A stretch of 64,000 bases of DNA from PBB1 sp965229345 (GCA_965229345.1 OZ245872.1:558001-622000); one strand, 5' to 3'. Shown: positions 1 through 10,978, numbered from the stretch's first letter. Program-made: numbers and translations. The notes: generated from the sequence alone by a model not told the origin.

Positions 1-187
1 CGTGTTCGCCACCGAGCCGTTGCCCGCGACGCACCCCTTTTGGTCGCACCCGCGGGTGACGGTGCTGCCGCATGTTGCGGCACAGACCGATCCGCGCACG
101 GCGGCCACGGTGGTGGCGGCCAATGTGAGGGCCCTGCGCCACGGGTTGCCCATCGCGCACCTGGTGGATCGGGCGCGCGGGTACTGA
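1..187 (+). CDS. Glyoxylate/hydroxypyruvate reductase A-like, C-terminal end (partial)
   Basis: This is the last 61 or so codons of a D-isomer-specific 2-hydroxyacid dehydrogenase; the 5' part lies outside the window. The fragment has the typical GhrA end: an FxTEPLPxxHPFW segment, then HPRVTVLPHVAA, which contains the catalytic histidine of the family, then a tail ending in VDRARGY. Members use NAD(P)H to reduce glyoxylate or hydroxypyruvate in the cytoplasm. The gene ends 25 bases from the stop of the convergent holA. The family is clear from the C terminus, but substrate preference cannot be read from this fragment. Confidence 0.8.
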   Translation, partial: VFATEPLPATHPFWSHPRVTVLPHVAAQTDPRTAATVVAANVRALRHGLPIAHLVDRARGY

Positions 188-212
188 GCTTCAGCGATGA
201 GGCGGGCGGTGC

Positions 213-1316
213 TCAGCCCTGCAGGGCGAGTCGCGGCACCACCACCGCGCGGCCACCGCGGCGCGCAGCCGGTGGTGCCGACGTGCTTTGCAGCACCATC
301 AGCAACAGCCGCTTCAGGCCGTCCCACGGCTCCAGCGGCCAGTCGGGGTGCTTCAGCCCCTTGACCAGGCCGTCACACACCTGCGCGGCGTGCAGCAAGG
401 CGTCCAGCGCGGCGTCGGTGAACAGCGGCAGCGCGCGTTCGAACAGCCGTTCCTTCTGACCCCAGACGCGCGCCTCGCGCAGTGCCAGCGGCAACGGTCG
501 GCCAGCGCTCATCGCATCGTGTACCCGCTTGAGCGCGCGCACGTCCTCGGCCAGCGTCCAGTGCACCAGCACGGCCGCCTCGCCCTCGGCGCGCAGGCCG
601 TCCAGCATGCGCAGCGCCCGCGTCACCTGACCGGCCAGCGCGGCTTCGCCGAGCTTGAACACGTCGTAGCGGGCCACGTTCAGCACCGCTGCCTCGACCT
701 GCTCGAAGCTCAGCTCGCCGGGCGGGTGCAGCAGCGCGAGCTTCTGGATCTCCTGGTGGGCCGCCAGCAGGTTGCCCTCGACACGATCGGCAAAGAACGC
801 CAGCGTGCGCTGACCGGCCTCGCCGGCCTGCACGCGCTGCCCCTGGGCGCCCAGGCGCTGCGCGATCCACTGCGGCAGCGCATGCCGTTCGACAGGATCT
901 ACGCGCAGCGTCACCCCGGCCGCATCGAGCGCACCGAACCACGCGCTTTGTTGCTGCTGGCGGTCGAGTCGGGGCAGCTGCACGATCGTCACCACGTCGT
1001 CGCACAGCGTCTCGCAGTAGCGCTGCAAGGCCTCCGAGCCGTCCTTGCCCGGCTTGCCGGAGGGGATGCGGATCTCGACGAGCTGCCGGTCCGCGAACAG
1101 GCTCATCGCCTGCGAGGCACCGAGCAACGCGCTCCAGTTGAAGTGCGCGCCCGACACCGCGTGCACCTGGCGCTCGCTGTAACCGGCGTTGCGGGCCGCC
1201 GCGCGCAGCGCATCGCAGGCCTCCTGCATCAGCAGTGGTTCGTCGCCCCACACGGTGTACAGCGACCGCAGGCCCTTCTGCAGGTGCGGGCCGAGCTGGT
1301 CGAATCGCAGTTGCAT
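213..1316 (-). CDS. holA: DNA polymerase III subunit delta
   Basis: The 367-residue product is the delta subunit of the clamp loader, which opens the beta sliding clamp for loading on primed DNA. Family signs are the N-terminal MQLRFDQLGPHL start, the LYTVWGDEPLLMQEACDALR segment in place of a Walker-type fold, and the middle FFADRVEGNLLAAHQEIQKLALL segment typical of HolA. Length matches the usual 340-370 residues. The ATG lies 16 bases after the lptE stop, and the leuS-lptE-holA order is standard in proteobacteria, so it is probably the last gene of that operon. Confidence 0.95.
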   Translation of the reverse strand: MQLRFDQLGPHLQKGLRSLYTVWGDEPLLMQEACDALRAAARNAGYSERQVHAVSGAHFNWSALLGASQAMSLFADRQLVEIRIPSGKPGKDGSEALQRYCETLCDDVVTIVQLPRLDRQQQQSAWFGALDAAGVTLRVDPVERHALPQWIAQRLGAQGQRVQAGEAGQRTLAFFADRVEGNLLAAHQEIQKLALLHPPGELSFEQVEAAVLNVARYDVFKLGEAALAGQVTRALRMLDGLRAEGEAAVLVHWTLAEDVRALKRVHDAMSAGRPLPLALREARVWGQKERLFERALPLFTDAALDALLHAAQVCDGLVKGLKHPDWPLEPWDGLKRLLLMVLQSTSAPPAARRGGRAVVVPRLALQG

Positions 1317-1332
1317 CGGCGTCGAGCGAGGG

Positions 1333-1869
1333 TCAGAGCGCCGGTACCGCAGCCAGGCGCCGCATGATCTGCGAGACGATGTCGGTCTGCATCTCCCGGT
1401 AGAGCAGCGCCTCTTCCTGCTCCTTCGCCAGCGCGTCGGATTCGTTGTAGCTGATGTCGCGTCCGAGCAGCAGTTCGGTCAAGCCGATCAACTCACGGTC
1501 GGAGGGCGTGCGCAGCTTGAAGGTGAAGCGCACGCGCAGGCTGATCTGGCGCACCTGGCCCGCCGAGGTGGTGGCGACCACATTGCGCTCGCGCCGATCC
1601 GAGACCGCCTCCAGCAGCGCCTGCGCCTCGCCGCCTGAATCGACGACCCGCGTGGTCTGGCTTGCGTTGATGGCCCGGCGCAGTTCCTTCTCCAGCGGCG
1701 AATGGGGCTTGAAGCCGATGAGCTGCACGGTGCGGAACTTCAGTTCCTGCGCCCCGCGCAGCTGAAAACCGCAGCCGGCGAGCGGGGCCGCGGCGAGCGA
1801 GGCCATGCCGATCAGCCAGGTGCGGCGTGCCGGGGTGGAGTGGCGCAAAGCCTTTGGTGGTGTGGGCAT
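1333..1869 (-). CDS. lptE: LPS-assembly lipoprotein LptE
   Basis: The 178-residue lipoprotein plugs the LptD barrel and helps deliver lipopolysaccharide to the outer surface of the outer membrane. It has a signal peptide with a twin-Arg-free hydrophobic stretch (about residues 17-31) and a lipobox LAGC with Cys33, followed directly by GFQLRG, the usual start of mature LptE. The rest is low in known motifs, as is normal for this family. It sits between leuS and holA with 12 and 16 base gaps, which supports the call more strongly than sequence alone. Confidence 0.93.
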   Translation of the reverse strand: MPTPPKALRHSTPARRTWLIGMASLAAAPLAGCGFQLRGAQELKFRTVQLIGFKPHSPLEKELRRAINASQTTRVVDSGGEAQALLEAVSDRRERNVVATTSAGQVRQISLRVRFTFKLRTPSDRELIGLTELLLGRDISYNESDALAKEQEEALLYREMQTDIVSQIMRRLAAVPAL

Positions 1870-1881
1870 CAGCAGGTGGTC

Positions 1882-4524
1882 TCAGAGCACCACATTGATC
1901 AGGCGGCCGGGTACGACGATCACGCGCTTGACCGGCGCGCCCTCGGCGAACTTCAGCAGTTCGGGGCTGGCCAGTGCGGCCTTCTCGATCGCGGCCTTGT
2001 CAGCGCCCGCAGGCACGGTGATCGCGCCACGCAGCTTGCCGTTGATCTGCAGCACCAGCTCGATCTCATCTTGCACCAAGGCGGCTTCGTCGACCTCGGG
2101 CCAGGGGGCATCGAGCAGGTCGCCGTGGACCGTGGCGTAGCCCAGGTCGTTCCACAGCGTCCAGGTGGTGTGCGGGCAGGCCGGGTACAGCGCGCGCAGC
2201 AAGATGCCGTAGCCCTCGCGCAGCACGGCAGCAGCGCTGGCGTCCTTGCAGGCTTCCAGCGCGTTCAGCAACTTCATGGCGCCGGACACCACGGTGTTGT
2301 ATTGCATGCGCTCGTAGTCGAAGCTGATCTGGCGCAGCACCTGGTGCACCTCGCGGCGCAGGGCCTTGCCGGCATCGGACAGGTCGGTCGGCAGGGCTGT
2401 TGCGGTGCGCAGCGCCTCGGTGTTCTTCGCGCCAAAACCCCACACCCGCTTCAGGAAGCGGTGCGCACCCTCAACGCCGGCGTCGTTCCATTCCAGCGTC
2501 TGCTCCGGTGGCGAGGCGAACATGACAAACAGCCGCGCGGTGTCGGCGCCGTACTGGTTGATCAATGCCTGCGGGTCGACGCCGTTGTTCTTGCTCTTGC
2601 TCATCGTGCCCACGCCTTCGTAGGTCACGGCCGAGCCGTCGCTCTTCAGCGTGGCGCCGGTGATCTTGCCGTCGCTGCCGTAGGTGTGCTCCACGTCGTG
2701 CGGCCAGAAGTATTCGATGCCGCCTTGCGCCGTCTTGCGCGAGTAGATGTGGTTGAGCACCATGCCCTGCGTCAGCAGCTTGGTGAAAGGCTCGTCGACC
2801 TGCACCAGCTTCAGGTCGCGCATCACCTTGGTCCAGAAGCGCGCGTACAGCAGGTGCAGGATGGCGTGTTCGATGCCGCCGATGTACTGGTCCATCGGCA
2901 TCCAGTACGCCGCGCCGCTGCTCACCATCGCGTCGCTGTTCTGCGGGTCGCAGTAGCGCATGAAGTACCACGAGCTGTCGACGAAGGTGTCCATCGTGTC
3001 GGTCTCGCGGCGCGCCGGGCGGCCACAGGTCGGGCACGGCACGTTCAGGAACGCCGCGTGTTTGGCCAGTGGATTGCCCGAGCCATCGGGGATCAGGTCT
3101 TCGGGCAGCACCACGGGCAGGTCGGCTTCGGGCACGGGGACGGCGCCGTGCTCATCGCAATGGATGATCGGGATCGGCGTGCCCCAGTAACGCTGGCGGC
3201 TGATGCCCCAGTCACGCAGCCGCCAGGTGGTTTTCTTGCTGCCCAGCTCGCGCGCGGCCAGCGCCTTGGCCACCGCATCGACGGCTGCCTTGCAACTCAG
3301 GCCGCTGAAGTAGTCGGAGTTGATCGTGACGCCGCGCTGTTTGTCGCCGTACCAGTCCTGCCAGTGGTCGTAGCTGAAGTGCGGTTCGCCGTCCACCTGC
3401 ACCACCTGCAGGATGTCGATGCCGAATTTCTTCGCGAAGGCGAAGTCACGCTCGTCGTGCGCGGGCACGCCCATCACGGCGCCATCGCCGTAGCTCATCA
3501 GCACGTAGTTGCCGACCCACACATCGACCGGCTGGTGCGTGAGCGGGTGCTGCACCGTCAGCCCGGTGTTCACGCCCTTCTTTTCCTGCGTGGCGAGTTC
3601 GGCTTCGGTGGTGCCGCCAGCCTGGCATTCGGCGATGAAGGCCGCCACCGCCGGGTTCGAGGCCGCTGCGTGCTGCGCCAACGGATGCTCGGGGGCGACC
3701 GCGCAGAACGTCACGCCCATGATGGTGTCGGCGCGCGTGGTGAACACGTACAGCCGGCCGTCCTGGATCGGCTGACCGCTGCCGTCGCGGATGTCGTGGG
3801 TGAACGCGAAGCGCACACCCTCGCTCTTGCCGATCCAGTTTTCCTGCATCAGCCGCACCCGCTCGGGCCAGCCGGGCAGGTGGTGCTGCACCTGATCGAG
3901 CAGCTCGTCGGCGTAGGCGGTGATCTTCAGGTAGTAGCCGGGGATCTCGCGCTTCTCGACGGTCGCGCCACTGCGCCAGCCCTTGCCGTCGATCACCTGT
4001 TCATTGGCGAGCACGGTCTGATCGACCGGGTCCCAGTTGACGACCTGGGTGCGCCGCTCGGCGATGCCCGCTTCCAGCATCTTCAGGAACAGCCACTGGT
4101 TCCAGCGGTAGTACTCGGGCCGGCAGGTGGTGACCTCGCGGCTCCAGTCGATGGCCAGACCCATCGCCTGCATCTGGCCCTTCATGTAAGCGATGTTGTC
4201 GTAGGTCCACTGCGCCGGCGGTACCTTGTTTTTCATCGCCGCGTTTTCCGCGGGCAGGCCGAAAGCGTCCCAGCCCATGGGCATCAGCACGTTGTGGCCC
4301 TTCATGCGCAGCTGCCGGGTCAACATGTCGTTGATGGTGTAGTTGCGCACATGGCCCATGTGCAGCTTGCCGCTGGGGTAGGGCAGCATCGAGCAGGCGT
4401 AGAACTTCGGTTTGGGCTGACCGTGGCTGTCCTGCGCCCCTTCGATGACGCGATAGGCGTCGCGTGCGTTCCAGGCGGTCTGCGCCGCGCGTTCGACCTC
4501 GGTCGGCTTGAATTCGGGATTCAT
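1882..4524 (-). CDS. leuS: Leucyl-tRNA synthetase
   Basis: An 880-residue class I aminoacyl-tRNA synthetase that charges tRNA-Leu in the cytoplasm. The HIGH-type motif is HMGH at residues 55-58 in GKLHMGHVRNY; the KMSKS motif is present as TMSKS in GTMSKSKNNG. The insertion carrying the editing domain (about residues 225-420, with the T-rich VFTTRADTIMG segment) is intact, so it should hydrolyse mischarged tRNA. ATG start; first gene of leuS-lptE-holA. The promoter must lie in the 90 or so bases between it and the divergent thiamine riboswitch. Confidence 0.98.
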   Translation of the reverse strand: MNPEFKPTEVERAAQTAWNARDAYRVIEGAQDSHGQPKPKFYACSMLPYPSGKLHMGHVRNYTINDMLTRQLRMKGHNVLMPMGWDAFGLPAENAAMKNKVPPAQWTYDNIAYMKGQMQAMGLAIDWSREVTTCRPEYYRWNQWLFLKMLEAGIAERRTQVVNWDPVDQTVLANEQVIDGKGWRSGATVEKREIPGYYLKITAYADELLDQVQHHLPGWPERVRLMQENWIGKSEGVRFAFTHDIRDGSGQPIQDGRLYVFTTRADTIMGVTFCAVAPEHPLAQHAAASNPAVAAFIAECQAGGTTEAELATQEKKGVNTGLTVQHPLTHQPVDVWVGNYVLMSYGDGAVMGVPAHDERDFAFAKKFGIDILQVVQVDGEPHFSYDHWQDWYGDKQRGVTINSDYFSGLSCKAAVDAVAKALAARELGSKKTTWRLRDWGISRQRYWGTPIPIIHCDEHGAVPVPEADLPVVLPEDLIPDGSGNPLAKHAAFLNVPCPTCGRPARRETDTMDTFVDSSWYFMRYCDPQNSDAMVSSGAAYWMPMDQYIGGIEHAILHLLYARFWTKVMRDLKLVQVDEPFTKLLTQGMVLNHIYSRKTAQGGIEYFWPHDVEHTYGSDGKITGATLKSDGSAVTYEGVGTMSKSKNNGVDPQALINQYGADTARLFVMFASPPEQTLEWNDAGVEGAHRFLKRVWGFGAKNTEALRTATALPTDLSDAGKALRREVHQVLRQISFDYERMQYNTVVSGAMKLLNALEACKDASAAAVLREGYGILLRALYPACPHTTWTLWNDLGYATVHGDLLDAPWPEVDEAALVQDEIELVLQINGKLRGAITVPAGADKAAIEKAALASPELLKFAEGAPVKRVIVVPGRLINVVL

Positions 4525-4609
4525 GAGGGGGCGCGGTGCGCTCGGGGACGTGAGTTTTCATTATAGGAAGCGACCCTGGCCGGCCACGGGCCGCAGCGAC
4601 GCGCCTACA

Positions 4610-4722
4610 CTGCACGGGCTTGTCGGGGCGCCGCGGACCGTTGGGTTCGGTGGCTGAGACCACATCGATGTGGAACCCGCTGAACCTGATCGGGGTCATG
4701 CCCGCGTAGGAATCAAGTGCAG
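4610..4722 (+). ncRNA. TPP riboswitch (THI element)
   Basis: A thiamine pyrophosphate aptamer lies in the leader of thiC. The conserved GGCTGAGA core is at about 4651-4658, and the second half, ACCCGCTGAACCTGATC followed by GCGTAGGAA, runs from about 4675 to 4713. The closing helix can be drawn by pairing CTGC (4610-4613) and GCTTG (4618-4622) with CAAGT (4714-4718) and GCAG (4719-4722). TPP binding is expected to lower thiC expression, probably by blocking translation or by early termination; about 75 bases separate it from the thiC ATG. Confidence 0.93.
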
Positions 4723-4796
4723 CGGCCATCGAGACGGGGTTTTGATCCCGCTGCGGTGCCAGGCAAGCGCATCAAGACACGCCACCTGGAGCTGAC

Positions 4797-6704
<1,908 letters not shown>

Positions 6705-6721
6705 TCCGCCCGGGTGTGGTG

Positions 6722-7015
6722 TCAGGCCGCGATCTGTGCGGCCTGCGCTGCCGTGGCGGCGTCTAGGCACTTGTTGCACTTGCCCAGTCCGCGCAACCGC
6801 GGATCGGGCCGGCCTTCGCCGGTCTTGAAATTCGCCTGGCAACGGCGGCAGACGTACATCTTCGAACTCGACATCATGGGCTTGATGCCGGGTTCCGATG
6901 CGGGGCGAGCCGCCGAATACTCGGCCTGGGTCTGTCGCAGCTTGATGCTTTCAGCACTGGCGGCGACCGTGACGGCGGCGGGAGTGGCGGTGGTTTTGGT
7001 TCGTTGTGTGGCCAT
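6722..7015 (-). CDS. Small zinc-ribbon protein, copy 1 (unknown function)
   Basis: A 97-residue protein of unknown function. After a basic, Thr/Ala-rich N terminus (1-24) comes a conserved block KLRQTQAEYSAARP, then SSSKMYVCRRC and GLGKCNKC. Cys56, Cys59, Cys80 and Cys83 form two CxxC knuckles about 20 residues apart, which fits binding of one zinc ion. The C terminus is Ala-rich. A close paralogue lies at 15666-15956. It is convergent with thiC (17 bases) and may share a transcript with the membrane protein upstream. No known family was recognised. Confidence 0.75.
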   Translation of the reverse strand: MATQRTKTTATPAAVTVAASAESIKLRQTQAEYSAARPASEPGIKPMMSSSKMYVCRRCQANFKTGEGRPDPRLRGLGKCNKCLDAATAAQAAQIAA

Positions 7016-7143
7016 GGCGCGGGAGTGGACCTCTCAGGTTGAGCCGGCATGTCGGGGCAAGAACATGCCAACGAAAACCCCTATTGTCCCTGCTGTGACC
7101 AAATCCCGCCGAAACGGGGTGATCTTCGAGATGTGAAAAGGCG

Positions 7144-7611
7144 TTACCGAGGCCTGTGGCGACGATCAAACGGGCCGCCGCGTGGGTCGTGGACCTTCTC
7201 AACGCCTGCGCAGCGGCGGCCTTTGAAAAGCGCCCACGCCGGCGTTGATGTTCGGTAGTCCTGCCACGCGGCCACCAGAAACGCGAGCCCGCCCGCATGG
7301 AAGGTCAGGGCGGCCAACGGGATGGCCGTGAGTTGCCAGATCAGCATGCTCGCGCCTGCTGCCAGCCACACGCCAACCAGGCAGGCCGCAGTCAGTCGCA
7401 TCGGCACCGGCTGCTTGAAGCGCCACCACAGCAGGCAGATCGCGGCGAGCACAACGCTCGCCTTGATCACAGCCATGGCCCGAAGCAGGCGGCCCAGCTC
7501 GAAGTCAGCGTCCAGGTACGGCACCGGATTTCCAGCCCATGCGGCGAGGGCGACCGTCACCGCGCAGCCCAGCAGCAACGTGGTCCGGAGCGTGACCGTC
7601 TCGGTGTGCAC
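7144..7611 (-). CDS. Small integral membrane protein (unknown function)
   Basis: A protein of about 155 residues with four likely membrane helices: LLLGCAVTVALAAWAG near the N terminus, a second around AMAVIKASVVLAAICLLWW, a third around LTAACLVGVWLAAGASML, and a fourth around LTFHAGGLAFLVAAW. I start it at the GTG at 7611, four bases past the stop of the upstream hydrolase gene; a longer in-frame version would run far into that gene and translates as Arg/Ser/Gly-rich sequence. The tail after residue 125 is polar and basic. No function can be named. Confidence 0.65.
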   Translation of the reverse strand: MHTETVTLRTTLLLGCAVTVALAAWAGNPVPYLDADFELGRLLRAMAVIKASVVLAAICLLWWRFKQPVPMRLTAACLVGVWLAAGASMLIWQLTAIPLAALTFHAGGLAFLVAAWQDYRTSTPAWALFKGRRCAGVEKVHDPRGGPFDRRHRPR

Positions 7612-7615
7612 CCGA

Positions 7616-8317
7616 TCACCCCAACCACTTCCCGAAGAATCGCAACGTCCGGTCCCAGGCCTGCTGCGCCCACACCGGGTCGAACTGCGTCGCTGGAATC
7701 CGCCCGGGGCCCACGGCGGTCTCGTTGGCGAAGGCATGGTGCGCCAGGTAGCGGTGGAATCCGAAGTTCACCGGGGCCTCGCGCAGCTTGGCTTCCAGCG
7801 CATCGACGGTGGCGATCGGGAAGAACTCGTCTTGCGTGGCCCAATGGCCGAGCAGCGGTGCCTTGAGCTTCGTCGCGTCGATGTATTCCAGCGGCGGGCA
7901 GCCGTACCAGACGACGCCGGCGTCGGCCTCGGGCGTGGCGCACAGGCCGAGCAGGGTCAGTGCGCCGCCCATGCAGAAGCCGGTGATGCCGACCTTCGCG
8001 TCCGCCGTGCCCGTCTGTTTCAGGTGCAGCACCGCGCCCCGGATGTCCTGCGACGCCGCATCGCCGAAGTTCAACCCGGTCATCAGGTGGTGCGCTTCCT
8101 CGGCCTCCACCGTCAGCTGGCCGCGGTACAGGTCGGGCACCAGCGCGCGGTAGCCGGCCTGCGCCAGTCGGTCGGCCACGCCGCGGATCTGCTCGTTCAG
8201 GCCCCACCATTCCTGGATCACGACGATGCCCGGTGCGCTGGCCGAGCGGGTCGGTTCGGCCAGGTAGCCGGAGGCGGCTTGCCCGTCAGGGCGCTGGAAG
8301 GTGATGAGGGTGCCCAT
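7616..8317 (-). CDS. Dienelactone hydrolase family protein
   Basis: A 233-residue alpha/beta hydrolase of the carboxymethylenebutenolidase type. The nucleophile is Cys115 in GFCMGG; Glu36 in QEWWG is the residue that activates the cysteine in this family. The catalytic Asp lies in the WATQDEFFPI segment and the His in RYLAHHAF. Such enzymes cleave dienelactone in chlorocatechol breakdown, but genomes hold many homologues with other substrates. Nothing else around it belongs to aromatic breakdown, so its real substrate is open. Confidence 0.88.
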   Translation of the reverse strand: MGTLITFQRPDGQAASGYLAEPTRSASAPGIVVIQEWWGLNEQIRGVADRLAQAGYRALVPDLYRGQLTVEAEEAHHLMTGLNFGDAASQDIRGAVLHLKQTGTADAKVGITGFCMGGALTLLGLCATPEADAGVVWYGCPPLEYIDATKLKAPLLGHWATQDEFFPIATVDALEAKLREAPVNFGFHRYLAHHAFANETAVGPGRIPATQFDPVWAQQAWDRTLRFFGKWLG

Positions 8318-8372
8318 GGGCGGTCTCCGTCAGGTGGGTCGGCGCACAGCGTCGAGGAGGTGGAGGCGGCGC

Positions 8373-9359
8373 TCAGGCTCGCCGCGAATCGATGGGCAGC
8401 GCCACCCCGCAGGCCTCCAGCGCCTGGGCGACCGCGCCCCGGCTGACGGGCTTCAGCAGAAAGGCGTCGCAGCCGGCCAGTTCGGCACGCACCCGTTCCA
8501 CAGGACGGGCCGAGCCGGTGACGACGATCAGAGCACAGGCGGGATCGCTGGCGTGCGCCGGCGGCGCCTTGACGCGGCCGCACAGGTCATGGGCCGCTGG
8601 TGCCGCCGAGCCATCGAAGATGATGCTCAGGAAGGCCACGGCGTAGCGCTTGGCGGCCAGCATGCGCACCGCCTGCATCGTGCTTTGCACCGGGTGGGTG
8701 CGAAAGCCGAAGACCTCGAGCAGTGCGCACAACTGCTCGCGGGCGCCATCGTCGCCGTCGAGGACCAGCACGTCGGGTGGGGCCGCCGCCGGCGCAGGCG
8801 GTCCCTTGCTCGCCAGCAGGGTGCGCCGCACCTGCGCGCGTCGCAGCGCCTTGGTGGCGGCTTTGGCGACCGGTGGCGCTCCCCCGGGCTCCGCGCCGGG
8901 CACGGCGTGGCGGCGCCCGGGGGCCGGTGCCGCTGGCGGGTGTTGTTCAGGCGCGATGCAGGGCAGTGGCGCTTGCGGGTCGGCCAGGATCGCGTCGTTC
9001 AGCAGTGGTGGGTTCGGTGTCGACTCGCCGCGGGGTGGCGGCACCTCGAATTCGCGCAGATTCAGCGGCGGCAGCGGCGTGTCGGCTTCCACGTGCCTGG
9101 CGGGCCGGTGCGGCTCGGTCAGGCTGTCGAGGCCGCCGGAGCGCGAGTTGAACCAGCGCTGCAGGTCCGGCGCGTCCAGGTGCACCGAGGGCGTGGTGTC
9201 GGCGTCGAGCTCCATCTCTGCCAGGTTGACGAAGGCTTCGGAGTGCTCCTCCGTGGCAGGTGGGGCCGTGCCGTCCAGCACTGCGCCGCAGGTGGTGCAG
9301 ATGCGGGCATCCGGCAGGTTGAGTCGGACGCATGACGGACACACGTTGAACGGGGGCAT
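8373..9359 (-). CDS. Zinc-ribbon protein with degenerate receiver domain
   Basis: A 328-residue two-domain protein. The N terminus has a zinc ribbon with Cys7, Cys10, Cys21 and Cys24. A long Pro/Ala-rich linker (about 30-195) follows. Residues 196-315 resemble a response-regulator receiver: an acidic LVLDGDD cluster, and the conserved Lys303 in FLLKPVS. At the usual phosphorylation position the sequence reads FLS (Ser245) instead of Leu-Asp, so classic phosphorylation looks lost. The ATG at 9359 puts the ribbon at the very N terminus; in-frame sequence further upstream looks non-coding. Function unknown, possibly regulatory by protein binding. Confidence 0.75.
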   Translation of the reverse strand: MPPFNVCPSCVRLNLPDARICTTCGAVLDGTAPPATEEHSEAFVNLAEMELDADTTPSVHLDAPDLQRWFNSRSGGLDSLTEPHRPARHVEADTPLPPLNLREFEVPPPRGESTPNPPLLNDAILADPQAPLPCIAPEQHPPAAPAPGRRHAVPGAEPGGAPPVAKAATKALRRAQVRRTLLASKGPPAPAAAPPDVLVLDGDDGAREQLCALLEVFGFRTHPVQSTMQAVRMLAAKRYAVAFLSIIFDGSAAPAAHDLCGRVKAPPAHASDPACALIVVTGSARPVERVRAELAGCDAFLLKPVSRGAVAQALEACGVALPIDSRRA

Positions 9360-9438
9360 GCCCCATTCTGGCCGAGCCGTTGTCGAGCGCAATCCCCTTG
9401 TGACAGCCGTGCCGCAGGCGGGTGGCCGACGCCAGAGG

Positions 9439-10116
9439 CTAGCTGAGCAGGCGGTCGCCGATTTGCTCAGGCCGGTCCACGCGCCATGGCGACAGCCCGG
9501 CGGGTACCGCATGCGCCCCATAGCCCCAGCTGACCAGGGCGGCGGGGCAGCCGGCGGCCGAGGCGGCCAGCATGTCGGGCGGTGCGTCGCCCACCATCAG
9601 CAGATGCGATGGCGCCACCCCCAGCTGCGTGGCCGTCGTCTGCAGCATCGCGGGCGAGGGCTTGCGCTGCGCGGCCGAATCGGCGCCCTGCACCTGCGCA
9701 AACCATGGCAGCAAGCCGGCCGCTGCGACGACCGCATGGGCCAGGCGCGTGGGCTTGTTGGTGACCACCGCCAGCGGGTACTGCCGTTCGCTCAGTCGGC
9801 GCAGCAATGCCGCGATGCCGGGGAACACCTGGCCGTGTGCCAGCGGCGCGGCCAGCGTCGCTGCGTCAAAGCCGGCGCGCAGCGACTGTCGCAGCGACGT
9901 GTCGTCGGCCGACACGCCTTGGGCTGCCAGCGCCCGCGCGATCAGCGCGTCGGGGCCGTCGCCGATCCAGGTGCGCACGGTCGCCAGATCGAAGCGCCGC
10001 AGCCCCGCGGCGGCCAGTGCGGTGTTGACCGCATGGCCGATGTCGGCGGCGCTGTCGATCAGCGTGCCGTCGAGGTCGAAGGCCACGGCGCGGACCGCCC
10101 GCAGCTCGGCAAGCAT
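9439..10116 (-). CDS. gph: Phosphoglycolate phosphatase
   Basis: A 225-residue HAD-superfamily hydrolase that removes phosphate from 2-phosphoglycolate formed in DNA repair or by oxygenation of RuBP. Motif I is FDLDGTLIDS with the two catalytic Asp; motif II is the VVTNKPT stretch; motif III/IV includes KPSPAMLQ and LLMVGDAPPDMLAA. The cap domain lies between motifs I and II. It starts 17 bases after the rpe stop, and the rpe-gph pairing is common in proteobacteria. Ends with TAG. Confidence 0.93.
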   Translation of the reverse strand: MLAELRAVRAVAFDLDGTLIDSAADIGHAVNTALAAAGLRRFDLATVRTWIGDGPDALIARALAAQGVSADDTSLRQSLRAGFDAATLAAPLAHGQVFPGIAALLRRLSERQYPLAVVTNKPTRLAHAVVAAAGLLPWFAQVQGADSAAQRKPSPAMLQTTATQLGVAPSHLLMVGDAPPDMLAASAAGCPAALVSWGYGAHAVPAGLSPWRVDRPEQIGDRLLS

Positions 10117-10133
10117 GTGGCGGCTTGGCGAGC

Positions 10134-10838
10134 TCAGGCGCGACGCGCCTGTGCGCCGGCGATGGCATTCGCGCGGATCGCGGCGATCGATTCGGCGTAG
10201 CGCCCGCCACTGAACACCGCCGAACCGGCGACCAGCGTGTCGGCACCGGCGTGGCCCACGCGCTGCGCGTTGTCGGCCTTGACGCCACCGTCGACCTCGA
10301 GCCAGATGTCGCGGCCGCTCGCATCGATGCGCTTGCGCACCGCATCGATCTTCGGCAACACATGCTCGATGAAGCTCTGCCCGCCGAAGCCGGGGTTGAC
10401 CGACATCAGCAGCACCAGGTCGAGCTGATCGAGGACATGGTCCAGGCAGTTCAGTGGCGTGGCCGGGTTGAGCACCAGGCCGGCCTTCACGCCGAGCGAC
10501 TTGATCAGCTGGATCGTCCGGTCGACGTGCTCGCTCGCCTCGGGGTGAAACGAGATGATCGAGGCACCGGCCTGCGCGAACATCGGGATCAGCGCATCGA
10601 CCGGCTTGACCATCAGGTGCACATCGATCGGCACCGGCTGGCCGTCTTTCACCGCATAGGGTTTGATCGCCTGGCAGACCAGCGGTCCCACCGTCAGGTT
10701 GGGCACGTAGTGGTTGTCCATCACGTCGAAATGGATGACGTCGGCGCCAGCGGCGATCACCGCAGTGACTTCCTCGCCGAGGCGGGCGAAGTCGGCGGAG
10801 AGCAGGCTGGGCGCAATGCGCATGGTGGGGCTGGGCAT
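10134..10838 (-). CDS. rpe: Ribulose-phosphate 3-epimerase
   Basis: A 234-residue TIM-barrel enzyme that interconverts ribulose 5-phosphate and xylulose 5-phosphate in the pentose phosphate (and, if present, Calvin) pathway. Motifs: IAPSLLSADFARLGEE, the metal-binding HFDVMDNHYVPNLT, the VHLMV stretch, and the phosphate-binding EVDGGVKADN. I use the ATG at 10838, which has an AAGAG stretch upstream; a TTG at 10853 and an ATG at 10823 are alternatives. First gene of a tight rpe-gph pair. Confidence 0.95.
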   Translation of the reverse strand: MPSPTMRIAPSLLSADFARLGEEVTAVIAAGADVIHFDVMDNHYVPNLTVGPLVCQAIKPYAVKDGQPVPIDVHLMVKPVDALIPMFAQAGASIISFHPEASEHVDRTIQLIKSLGVKAGLVLNPATPLNCLDHVLDQLDLVLLMSVNPGFGGQSFIEHVLPKIDAVRKRIDASGRDIWLEVDGGVKADNAQRVGHAGADTLVAGSAVFSGGRYAESIAAIRANAIAGAQARRA

Positions 10839-10978
10839 GGGAACTCTTTTCAAGGGCTCAGGGACGGGCGGAACTGGCGGCGTTGCGCACCCGGGGTGCC
10901 AACGGGACCGAAGAGGCTATTTTCCCGTCGTTCGTGCCGCGGCGTGCCGGCTTTTGCGCCCGGCCAACGCCGAGCCCA

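Noticed and set aside
1702..4566. A 954-codon open frame on the plus strand
   Set aside because: It is antisense to leuS, rich in His/Arg/Gln/Val low-complexity sequence, with no recognisable domain; long antisense frames are expected at this GC content.
7066..7136. A 23-codon frame (MPTKTPIVPAVTKSRRNG...) in the gap upstream of the first zinc-ribbon gene
   Set aside because: No ribosome-binding site and no conserved context could be seen.
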